64,000 nucleotides of DNA from Flaveria trinervia (lineage: Eukaryota; Streptophyta; Magnoliopsida; Asterales; Asteraceae). The translations under genes were made by a program, and so were the position numbers. Location: the NCBI GenBank assembly GCA_025506515.1, contig CM046442.1, forward strand, positions 10,305,154-10,369,153, written 5' to 3'. Below the pieces are notes generated by a model. It worked only from the letters and a program-made list of their open reading frames with translations. It was not told where the DNA came from and did not search any database. Shown here one piece after another: positions 1-9,654 of the stretch. Numbering within the stretch: the first letter of the stretch is position 1; each line of letters opens with the position of its first letter.

Positions 1-544
1 ATGTTCACAGAATTAAGGATAACTAACTACTTATAAATTTGTGTTTTTCGTACATATATAAAGCCATAATTTATTTTAATTTTCCAAATGATGAGTTGAT
101 AACCTAATAATCATTACTTAAATTTATATGAATCACAATTATAGGAGGTTGGTGTTTTATGTGTATGAAAAACTTTTTGTTTATAAATAAATGTATATGC
201 TTATATTTTAAATGGATCTATTAGTATATATAATTAGTACATATTTAGAAAAAAAATTAAAATATATATATACACAAAAAAAGAGTCTTTATTTTTAGTG
301 CTCATATGTGTTATTTCATGAGTTTTTATAAGTAGTTATTTTTTTGATTAAAGAAGTTTAATACATAAGATCCATATGAAGGTAAACAAAAATAAGTGCA
401 AATAAAATCATTTGCATACATAAAGAAGTTTAGAAAACATATTATAGAAAAAAGTAAAATATGCTTTTATACACTAAAAAATCAATAAATATATAAACAC
501 TCAAATAATCAAATCACAATAGAAAAAAACATATAAATAAACTA
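1..544. other. AT-rich intergenic DNA
   Basis: Very AT-rich sequence with no open frame of note and no recognised repeat. It ends at the left target duplication (536-544) of the miniature element that follows. Confidence 0.6.
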
Positions 545-1420
545 GAGTAAAATACATGGATGGTTCGTGTGGTTATGTTAAAATTTTGGATTTGATCCTT
601 AAAGTTTAATTTTTTTGGATATAGTCCCTAACATTTTTTTTCTTTTTCATCTATAGTCCCTAGGTCTGTTAGTTAACCGTTAGTAATGTATAATATTGTA
701 AAAAATAGCATTTTACTCGCATTAGTCCTCCATTAAATTTACCTTTTAAACTATGTATTATTTTTATTCAAGAAAATTTTATATTTTTATTTTTCAATTT
801 TTTATTTTTAATTATTTTTGTAATTTCATTATTAATAAGATTATTATTTAATAAAATGTGTTTTAAATACACAAATAAAAAAACTTGTTAAAACATGTTT
901 TTTAAAATGATTGGCTTTTTAACCATTCATTTTTTATACGTCATTCAAAAAATTTTGATTTTTTAAGCTGGTTGGTTTTCTAAAGTTTTTTTTAAAACCA
1001 TTCCTTTTTTAAAACATATTTTCTTAAACAATTTTTAGTTTTTTAAATATTAAAAAAGATAATTCAGTTTTAAATGTCTTTATAAAAGAAGACATTTTAT
1101 AAAGGTTTAAAAAAACCCGCTTAATGGTTTAAAAAAATTATAAACCACATTTAAAAGAGATGTTTTTAAAAAAAATATTTGTATATTAAATACTAAACAT
1201 ATTTATAATAAAAAAAAATATAATAACATAAAATTACATTGATAATCCTTACAAGTAAAACAGTTATTTTGAGAAATTCAACATCACTAACAAAACTAAC
1301 ATAATAGGAACCATTGATAAAAGATAACTATAACACTGGGACTTGTTCATAATTTTAAAACTTTAAGGACTAAATTCAAAATTTTAATCAAATCACAGGG
1401 ACCATCCGTGTAATTTACTC
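545..1420. mobile_element. Mutator-like miniature inverted-repeat element
   Basis: The first ~60 bases and the reverse complement of the last ~60 bases match closely, both beginning GAGTAAA and running through the phrase GATGGT..GTG to a shared TCCTTAAAG/AGTCCTTAAAG block. Weaker similarity continues inward to about 100 bases. The flanks are AATAAACTA (536-544) and AATAAATTA (1421-1429), 8 of 9 identical, which fits the 9-bp target duplication typical of Mutator-like elements. The 876-bp interior is AT-rich and codes for nothing, so this is a non-autonomous copy. The class rests on the long TIR and the duplication length. No transposase is present to confirm it. Confidence 0.75.
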
Positions 1421-1429
1421 AATAAATTA

Positions 1430-1843
1430 TGTAATACAAGCTAGTTGAGTTTAAAACTAATAATTTGTTAATAATTATAATAACCAATGAATTTATACTC
1501 ATCACTTTGAATGTAAATATGTAAAATGTACACGAGCACACAAAAGTTATGTACCTGCTTCTTCTGCAAACCTTTTTACTATATCTGTATATCTTTGATA
1601 CATTATATATACAAGTGTATTATACGCGTGTATTGTCTTAATTAATATAAAACACAGGTATTACACAAGAATATAAGTGGCTGCTCCATTATCTCCCTTG
1701 CTGTGTTGTACAAACACGAAGTGTGAGTCCGTTCCTTGAAGTGCGAGAACCACTGCAACCCTCACTCTAGTCTACACGTATATCTCCCAATCAATTACAC
1801 TCATTCATCAAAAGTTCCAAACCACCTGTAAAACCATCACATT
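1430..1843 (+). promoter_or_regulatory. Upstream region and 5' leader of the patatin-like gene
   Basis: This is the 400-bp stretch before the patatin-like start codon. It changes from AT-rich sequence to a more C-rich leader from about 1700 (CCACTGCAACCCTCACTC...), as is common for plant 5' UTRs. TATA-like strings lie around 1600-1680, but I cannot choose one with confidence. Confidence 0.35.
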
Positions 1844-3083
1844 ATGGAGCTCAGCAAGGTCACACTGGAGATATTCTCGAAGCTCGAGCAACAATGGCTC
1901 TCGCAACGTGAACGTAACAGGAAGACTCGTGTTCTCACCATCGACGGTGGCGGAACCACCGCTGTGCCCTCCGGTCCGGCTCTCATCCACCTCGAACACC
2001 AGATCCAACTCAAAACAGGTAATTCTGACTCTAGAATCGTTGATTTCTTCGACATTATCGCGGTACCGGAATCGGAGCCATTCTCGCTGTGTTGATTAAC
2101 TCCGACGACGGTAACGGCCGGCCGTTGTTCTCCGCGAAACAGGCGGTGAAATTCGTGACGGATAACCGATCGGAGCTGTTTAAGGTGAAGAGCGTCGGAG
2201 TTGTGCACCGGCGACGGATGTTCTCGGCGAGAGTATGGAGAAGGTGCTGAAACAGGCGCTGGTTAGAGGCTCCGACGGGAAGGTGTTGACGTTGACGGAC
2301 ACGTGTAAGCCGTTGATTGTCCCGTGCTACGATCTCAACAGCTCTGCGCCATTCGTGTTCTCTCGTGCCGATGCTTGTGAATCCGATAGCTTCAACTTCC
2401 ATCTGTGGAAGGTTTGCCGTGCGACGTCGTCCGATCCGTCGATGCTGAAGCCGTTTCGGCTGACGTCAGTCGACGGAAAAACCTCTTGCTCCGCCGTGGA
2501 CGGCGGTTTGGTGATGAACAATCCGTCCGCTGCCGTCGTCACTCACGTGTTGCATAACAAACGCGATTTCCCCTCCGTCACCGGCGTTGAAGAACTCTTA
2601 CTTCTCTCCGTCGGCAACGGTCAGTTGAACAATTCACAATCACCGCAACCGAAGGTTAACCGTAGCGGTTATTGCCGGAGTCCGTACATCATCGGCATTG
2701 CTCTCGACGGAGTATCGGAAACCGTTGATCAGATGTTAGGTAACGCATTCTGTTGGAATCATAACGATTACGTCAGAATTCAGGTAAGTTTCCGACGAAA
2801 CAACTTCGATTTTGACTTTTTTTCTCCCGTCGGAGGACTGATCGGAGAGTTTGATTTTCAGGCGAACGGTTGCGTCACCGGCGGAGGCGCGGCGGCGATG
2901 GCGGAGGAGGTGTTGAACGAGAGGGGTGTTGAGTCGTTGCCGTTTGGTGGTAAGCGGTTACTAACGGAGACTAACGGAGAGAGGATTGAGAGCTTTGTGC
3001 AGCGGCTTGTGGCGTCAGGAACTAGTTTGCCTCCGAGTCCGTGTAAAAGAGCTGCCGTTAGTCAACTTGTTAACGGTCGTTAA
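1844..3083 (+). pseudogene. Patatin-like phospholipase (pPLA-III type), two frameshifts
   Basis: Encodes a patatin-family lipid acyl hydrolase, a cytosolic or membrane-associated enzyme that releases fatty acids from glycerolipids. The start at 1844 opens with a helical N-terminus, then the oxyanion-hole motif DGGGTT and the ALIHLE stretch. After FFDIIA the frame is lost near 2063. One extra base restores GTGIGA, the elbow typical of plant class III members, where Ser is absent from GxSxG. A second break lies near 2230, after FSARV. From 2235 the frame reads MEKVLKQAL, TCKPLIVPCYDL, SSAPFVFSRA and the DGG box AVDGGLVMNNP, then ends after VESLPFGGKRLLTETNG at a stop at 3083. There is one 78-bp intron (2784-2861). 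With two separate frame breaks it is either a young pseudogene or carries two assembly indels. The rest of the reading is very well preserved, so the second option is real. A polyadenylation-like AATAAA lies near 3212. Confidence 0.85.
2784..2861 (+). other. Phase-0 78-bp intron of the patatin-like gene
   Basis: The donor is CAG|GTAAGT after the RIQ codons and the acceptor TTTTCAG|GCG before ANG. Removing it joins RIQ to ANG, the usual family sequence. The intron is 26 codons long with no in-frame stop, so unspliced RNA would still be read through. Confidence 0.8.
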
Positions 3084-4591
3084 GTGGTGGATTTTCTTTT
3101 TCTTTTTCTTTTTGTTTTTTGTTTATGCGTTTTGTAGGTTTTGGTTTTTGCATTTTAGGTATTTTCTAAAATGTTGTACCTTGCAGTGAAACCCACGTGG
3201 GGGTTCAATTAGTAATAAAACAAGAACGACTATCGTTTTCATCTGACAAGTATCTTGCATTTCTATCTTGTGGGTATATAAATATCATTTGTGTACATAC
3301 ATACATACTTATACGTGTCATATAATTGTATAATCTGCTAAGTATTTAATCTAGTGATATTAAAGTGTTGTATGTTAGTGGTACGTGGGTTCGTCGTTAA
3401 AAAATTATAATTGCATACGGTCGTATTTAGAAATGTCAAGATGGTTCATTAACCATGTTTTTAGGAAAGATAATCGAGCCAACCCAAGCTCAAAAGCATA
3501 AATTTGATACCGGTGGTCCCTCCATTGTTACATATATCACAAACAATTTGTTGGCAAGATTTAGTACCAAATTGTGTGTCATAAAACTTATAATTTTTTT
3601 CAATTTTATTTAACATGTAATTTATATTTGACATGATGTTGATATTTTAACAAAAAACTAAGTCTGAAATTTTCTGTTCACGTACGATTTAAATTTGAGT
3701 TGTATCAAACACTAATTCATAAACTTTAAGGTACTCTGACCAGCATTAAGAGAGAGGCCAAGCCCATTATCCACTTAAAAGAGGTGCATGAAAAATATAT
3801 CGAGGAAGTATATAAGTCTAAGATGTTGATATGCAACAAAGAGAAGTACCTTTGAAATTTAAGCCCTCAAATAATTCTTGATAGAGTAACCGTAACGAAT
3901 ATAAATAAACTTTTTTAGTATAACCTTTTATCTACTTACTTTATTCTTAATCGATTCAAAAACATCAAATTTATGTATTCTATAAATGTTTACTTGTCTC
4001 TACCTATATTTAAAATCAAGAATTCAAGATGATAAAATCTAAAATAGAAACTTATATACATAAGGATTTCTAAAAATAATATTTGGTTTAATAATAATGT
4101 GTCCACATAAAATAACTCGTATCATCATATCCGTATACACCTATAATGCAATTTTGATCAGGTTAACAAAAATACTCTCTCAATACTTTTATACTTTACA
4201 TTTCAAAAGTTATAAGAAAACTTATTTTGCATAGCATAATTATTTATGTAACAATAACTACTAGATTATTTTATTTACACAAAAAAGACTCACCTGATAA
4301 TTGACTTAGCTTTCATTTTACGTAATGCTTAGATAGGAGCCAAATCACGTAGCAACATGATATACGTAGTTTTGCCCAACATTTTATTTACCTTATCATT
4401 ATGTCATAAAACAAATTTCTAAAAAGATATTAGATTTGATAATAACTTTTCTACACAGTAATACTTATATAATCATATCAGTATACAAATATCATGCAAT
4501 TCTAATCCGGTTAGCAAATACGAGTCACATTTTTATCAATACTTCATATGGAAAATACTTAAAAGAAATATCAAGTTGCATAACATAATTG
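3084..4591. other. 3' flank and AT-rich intergenic DNA
   Basis: Holds the presumed 3' UTR of the patatin-like gene (T-rich to ~3180, AATAAA-like signal near 3212). After that comes AT-rich DNA with no credible coding potential or recognisable repeat. Confidence 0.5.
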
Positions 4592-4711
4592 TTAATGTAA
4601 CACACACACACACATATATATATACATATATATACATATATACATATATACATATATACATATACATATACATACATATATATATACATATACATACATA
4701 TATATATACAC

Positions 4712-4742
<31 letters not shown>

Positions 4743-4866
4743 CATACATACATACATATATAATACATATATACATATACATACATATATATATACCTAC
4801 ATATATATACATACATAATATACATATACATACATACATACATACATACACACACATATATATATA
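4592..4866. repeat. Compound TA/CA microsatellite, left arm
   Basis: Runs of CA, then TATACATA-type units, directly abutting the inverted-repeat element at 4867. Long Tyr/Ile/His frames here are products of the dinucleotide repeat and are not genes. Confidence 0.95.
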
Positions 4867-5381
4867 GGGGAGGGATCAAATGAGAACTAGTTTTTTTGTA
4901 AGAACTCTAGCAACCAATCTCAACCACTAGTTCTCAAAGGCAAAATTGTAATTAACAAAAAACATATTTAAAAAATTTATAAATCAAAAAGTAACATAAA
5001 AATAAAAAATAAAAAATAAAAACACAAAAATATTCTCTTACTTTTCCTCTTTCATAAAAAAATTATAAAAATAAAAAAAATTCCCGTTTTTTTTAACGAA
5101 ATTCGTTTTACACATGTGTAATATCGGATTTACACATATGTAAACAACAGATGTACGATTTTTTTTAGAAAAGTATATCAATATGGTAGCGTTGGAAAGA
5201 TAAAAAAATACTGAATTTTATTGTGAATTTTTTTTGAAAAAATGATGTCGTGAAAAAAAATTATGAACGTTTCAAAAAAAAGGAGGAAATGACATGTGAT
5301 TTGCACGTGATAAAAAATAAGTGACTGAGATTGGTTCTTAGAATTCTCACAAAAAAATATGGTTCTCATTTGAATCCTCCC
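4867..5381. mobile_element. MITE inserted in a TA/CA microsatellite
   Basis: The left end begins GGGGAGGGATCAAATGAGAAC. The reverse complement of the right end begins GGGAGGATTCAAATGAGAAC. The match continues through a T-run and AGAA(C/T)TCTA.AACCAATCTCA, giving a TIR of about 55 bases. The ~515-bp interior is non-coding. Both sides are TA-rich microsatellite, so any TA target duplication cannot be told from the host sequence. It resembles elements that target TA repeats, but I assign no superfamily. Confidence 0.75.
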
Positions 5382-5555
5382 ATAATATATATACATATAT
5401 ATATATACACACACACATATATATACATATATATACATACATATATACATATATATACATATATATACACATATATACATATATATATACACACACATAT
5501 ATATATACACACATATACACATACATATATATACAATATATATATATATAACACA
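5382..5555. repeat. Compound TA/CA microsatellite, right arm
   Basis: Continuation of the TATACATA-type repeat on the other side of the inverted-repeat element, ending in a pure TA run near 5550. Confidence 0.95.
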
Positions 5556-6569
5556 TTTATTATAGATTATAGGTGTAAAATAACAACCAAGCTATTGAAA
5601 CACAGTTAAAGATGTACACAAACGTATAAGATATAAGATATAACACATAATATATACAATACACACATTTATTACACTTGTAAAATAAAATGCAATATCA
5701 GTCAAAGCTATAGGGAAATAGTTAAAGATGTACAAAAGCAGTGGTGCACAACCATTAAACCATGGTCCAGGACAATTATAATAAGAGGTTAATAATAGCA
5801 TCTGAAGGGGGTCAAATACAGGAAGCCTGCTGCTATTTTCACAATTATGGGTTGCATCACCGACGGTTCCCATTGCGCGACCCGGACCCGGCCCCATGGC
5901 CTGTTAATAATGCTACACTTGTTCAATTATTTCATTCATTCATTATATATGTTGCTATTAAGGTAGATATCAACTTAAACAATTCCTTTTTTGAAACTTT
6001 AAAATATAAAATGCTTTTTTTTAAATGAATTATAAAAGATATTGTAGATGTTACTTTTTGTATATATTGGGAAACATATAGTGTTTTTAGAGTTAATTAC
6101 ATGGATTATGTGTACCTATAAAAATGCTTAATATAAGCTTTGTATTATCCTAATTCTAGTTTTCTACTCTCCCTATCTATTTATCGGAATGGAGAAAATT
6201 GAAACCGAAGAAGATAGAAACCCTTACAACCATATTGAAGTGGGTGGTGAAGAAGATGAAGTTGTTGGATGCTCAATGGTTTGGTGGGGTTTTAGACAAA
6301 ATAGCGGCAGAGAGTGGGAGATGGGTGTAGCGATGGTAATTTAAGTGGTACCTGAGCGATGGTGGTGATGGTGGATGCTCGATGGTCAATGGTGGTGGTG
6401 CGATGACTAAGCTGTGACACAAAGAAAAGAGGGAAAAATGATCAAGAGAAACATGAAAATGAAAGCGGTTTTGGTTGTATTGACCTAAAAGATATTGATG
6501 AAATCTAATAGAGATTTAGTAGGTGATTTACTAAACTGTCTACCAACAATTCCCTCTATAACCGATAAT
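5556..6569. other. Intergenic DNA with an imperfect duplication and a GC-rich patch
   Basis: A block around 5572-5615 (…AGTTAAAGATGTACA) recurs at about 5680-5740, giving two imperfect copies about 110 bp apart. A GC-rich patch at 5850-5905 stands out from the AT-rich surroundings but shows no recognisable coding or RNA signature. A GGTGGTGATGGTGG-like simple stretch lies at 6360-6410. No gene is supported. Confidence 0.4.
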
Positions 6570-6579
6570 ATCTTGTGGT

Positions 6580-7430
6580 CTTAACGGGACTTAACGGATC
6601 ATGTTATGTATTAGCAGGTGGGATATGGTTACATAAAGTCGTATCAGGCTATAACAAGTCACTTTATTACTAAAGAAATGTGTATAGTGATCATTAGAGT
6701 AACATGCTTTGTCTTGTCTTAACAGGTTCTTTGGTTGCACAAAACTGTAATAGGTCATAAACGTTATTTTGGTGTTAAATCACATGCATATGATAATCAT
6801 ACATCAATGTACCTTAATGGGTCTGCAACGTGTTAATGAGTAGATTTTGGTTACACATAATCATAAGACCGTAACAAGTCATCTTGGTGTTAAAAACATG
6901 TGTATGATGATCAATATAATTATGGGCTGCCTTAGCGAACCTTGTGTTGGGTTAGTGGTTTAGCTTAGGTAACACAAAACACCATTAAATTATAATAAGT
7001 TATGATACATGTGTGTGATTGCTTGTACAATTTTTAGTTTTAGTGGTTGTATCATGTTTTAGTGAGTTGGTTTAGGTACAAAAAATCAAATTAGATCATA
7101 ATAAGTCATTATGATGTTAAAGATATGAGTCTAATGATCGCTACATAAATGGGTGTTAATGGTTTGTAATAGTGTGTTATTGAGTTGGTTTCAGTTACAC
7201 AAAAACATAATAGGCCATAAGTAGTCATTAATTTTGGTTAAAGAAATAAGTATGATGATTGGTATACTAATGTCCCTTGACGAGCCTTATAATATGTTAG
7301 TGAGTTGCAAGTGTAGACAAAGTAACAAGTCATACCAAGTAATTATGATGTTAGAGACAAGGTTATTATAAGTAAATTAATACACCTTGCAATGTATTAG
7401 TGGCTAGTTTTGGTTACATAAAGCAATATG
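6580..7430. repeat. Decayed tandem array, ~8 units of 100-120 bp
   Basis: A shared anchor resembling GGTTACACAAA occurs near 6628, 6733, 6849, 6968, 7073, 7193, 7308 and 7410. Each anchor is followed by a block like CATAATAGGTCATAACAAGTCAT, then GTTAAAGAxATGxGTATGATGATC. Each is preceded by a block like GTGTTAGTGAGTTGG. Units have diverged to perhaps 60-75% identity by eye, so this is an old satellite or minisatellite remnant. No open frame runs through it. Confidence 0.75.
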
Positions 7431-8322
7431 ATGTTATAACGGATTAATTCTGCACTACATTAGATACTTAGATATTACACATATAAGACAAAAATTGTAT
7501 ACTAGATTACATATCTCAGCAATTGTTTATCTTCAAAACATGTATTATACAGAGAAAGATGGAAGAATTAACAAGATCATCTTTAACATTATGTAATTAG
7601 AAGCCTCGTAACCATCCACACCAGTTTTAAGTATACTCAATCTACAATCACAATAGACATTTAACATAAGTGGTTAGCCATACATAAATAACAAACCACA
7701 TACAAACATGCGGACTTTTAGCCACCAATACTACATTTTAATTCTAAGGGTACATATTTCAACATTCATTTCGTACAAAATAAACATGTAGGTTACTATA
7801 CACACATATATAAACTTTTACACGCGGCTCAAAGAACACCGTTTTCCATACTCACCATCATCATTAAGACTCAGGGTGTTGACAGCAGAGCACATATATT
7901 TGAAAGAACTTAGACACTTATGGTACGCTCCCAATTACTATATATGGATACTTTTGCCGGTGGATCAATGACAGATAAGGTCGCCTCAAACTTGTCACAC
8001 CGACATCCGACTAAAAAGCTCGAGTGAGAATCTCATCTTAAATCTTTCTTTAAAATTACTGGCCAATTATCGATGGAATGTTTTCCAACAGACCACGACC
8101 AAAACGGTGGTTTATCTATGTCAATGTTCACTCGAAAATTATCACATCTTCACAGGTCTTTAAATTGGTCTTAGATTTTTCAAAAATGTTTTGGTGGGTT
8201 CTATCACTAATATCGGTGTATTTCCGTCAGTTATACTCAATATTCTAGTTAATGTGATGTTCTGTGATCCAAAGAATTTTTTGATACATATAAAAGTAGT
8301 CTTAGAAAGTTTAGCTAAAATG
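7431..8322. other. AT-rich intergenic DNA
   Basis: No gene seen. A somewhat less AT-rich stretch at 7850-8170 has no open frame and matches nothing I recognise. It may be old transposon sequence. Confidence 0.4.
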
Positions 8323-8345
8323 TATATATTATATATATATATATC

Positions 8346-8382
<37 letters not shown>
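8323..8382. repeat. TA microsatellite
   Basis: About 60 bp of nearly pure TA, with interruptions such as CTATATAA. Confidence 0.95.
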
Positions 8383-8388
<6 letters not shown>

Positions 8389-8610
8389 AACAAAGTAGTT
8401 TTCAAATCTAAGCTTAAGTGTGTGACAATATCAGATTGACCTTTGCTTCTATAAACACCATCATAAACACTTGTGCGTTTTACCAATCAATTTAGTGTGT
8501 GAGAGAGAGAGACAAGCGATTAAATATCATATTTAAAACAATAGATATGATTCATTCAGATTTTTATTAAAATTGATTTGGTAGAATATGAAATGATTCA
8601 CAATAAATAC

Positions 8611-9015
8611 TGTGAAGTATTAAAAGCCAAAACAAGTGAACTTCCGAAGTTTAAGTTTCTTCCGAAGCTTAACGTAGTCTTCCGATATCTTTCGAAGGTT
8701 ATGTTTACTTCGGAAGGATGTTATTGTGTAATTTGGATTTCTTCCGAAGTATACATATGTTTAGTAGGGAATCTTTCGAAGGGTTACTTCCGTTCGGAAA
8801 TATAGTATAGGGTCTTTTGTGTAAATTCTCAATATGTGTTGAGGTTAGTTAGAGTTAGTTTCCTGTTATAAATAAAGCCGGATTGTAATCGTGGTGTATC
8901 CTAAAATCATTCAATAATAATAATCATTTGAGAGTTCTTGTTCACGTTTGATCTTTCTTGTATCATCTTTGTATGATTGCCTTTCCACATTCATATTCTC
9001 AATGGTTTTACAACA
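8611..9015 (+). repeat. 5' LTR of the plus-strand copia element
   Basis: Begins TGTGAAGTATT and ends TTTTACAACA, 405 bp. It holds several copies of the 7-8 base palindromes TTCCGAAG and CTTCGGAA in its first 200 bases, and a TATAAATAAAG string near 8868 that could be the promoter TATA box. Confidence 0.93.
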
Positions 9016-9017
9016 AT

Positions 9018-9029
9018 TGGTATCAGAGC
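9018..9029 (+). promoter_or_regulatory. Primer binding site (tRNA-Met type)
   Basis: TGGTATCAGAGC lies two bases after the 5' LTR. It is the standard complement to the 3' end of initiator tRNA-Met used by most plant copia elements. Confidence 0.95.
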
Positions 9030-9085
9030 CTGGTTGTGGATCAATTGAGAATCTAGATTCATTCAAAGATCAATCGGCGGCAACA

Positions 9086-9654
9086 ATGGTGTCTACGAAG
9101 TTCGAAGTTGAGAATTCGACGGAAAGAACGACTTCGGATTATGGCGGTTGAAGATGAAGGCATTGCTCGTTCACCAACGAGTGGTGGATGCCTTGGCCGA
9201 GAATCCAAGTTGTCGAACACAATGTCAGACAAGGAGAAGAAGAAGATGCTGGAACAGGCACACAGTTCAATCATCTTAAACTTGGGGGATCGAGTACTCA
9301 GAGAAGTATCAAAGGAGACGTCTGCTCGGGGTCTGGGCGAAATTGGAAAGTCTATACATGACGAAGTCCCATGCGAACAGATTGTATCTCAAGAAATGGT
9401 TGTACACATTCCAAATGGATCCTCGGAAGTCAATTGAAGATCATACTGATGAATTCAACAAGTTGGTGTTGGATCTTGAAAACATCAAAGTTGAATTAGA
9501 TGATGAAGACCAAGCAATCATATTCTTGACATCTTTACCATCGTCTTATGAGCATTTTGTAGATACTTTGATGTATGGTAGGGACACTCTTACCATGGAA
9601 GAAGTATTGGCAGCTCTAAATTCAAAGGAATTGAAGAAGAGAACAGATTATAAA
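9086..9654 (+). pseudogene. Copia gag, N-terminal part
   Basis: The frame starts at ATG 9086 (MVSTKFEVE) and loses phase within about 10 codons. It recovers in another frame, which from 9337 reads through to FQMDPRKSIEDHTDEFNKLV and then LTSLPSSYEHFVDTLMYG, the hallmark gag region of plant copia elements (UBN2/retrotran_gag type). The solo LTR cuts it at 9655. The remaining gag resumes at 12487 with the zinc knuckle. Gag forms the particle that packages element RNA. Confidence 0.85.

Noticed and set aside
4525..5609. Several long frames on both strands rich in Tyr, Ile, His, Met
   Set aside because: They are translations of TA/CA repeats and have no normal protein composition.
5572..5740. 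Tandem repeat of about 110 bp
   Set aside because: Only two imperfect partial copies are seen, so it is noted within the intergenic entry and not called an array.
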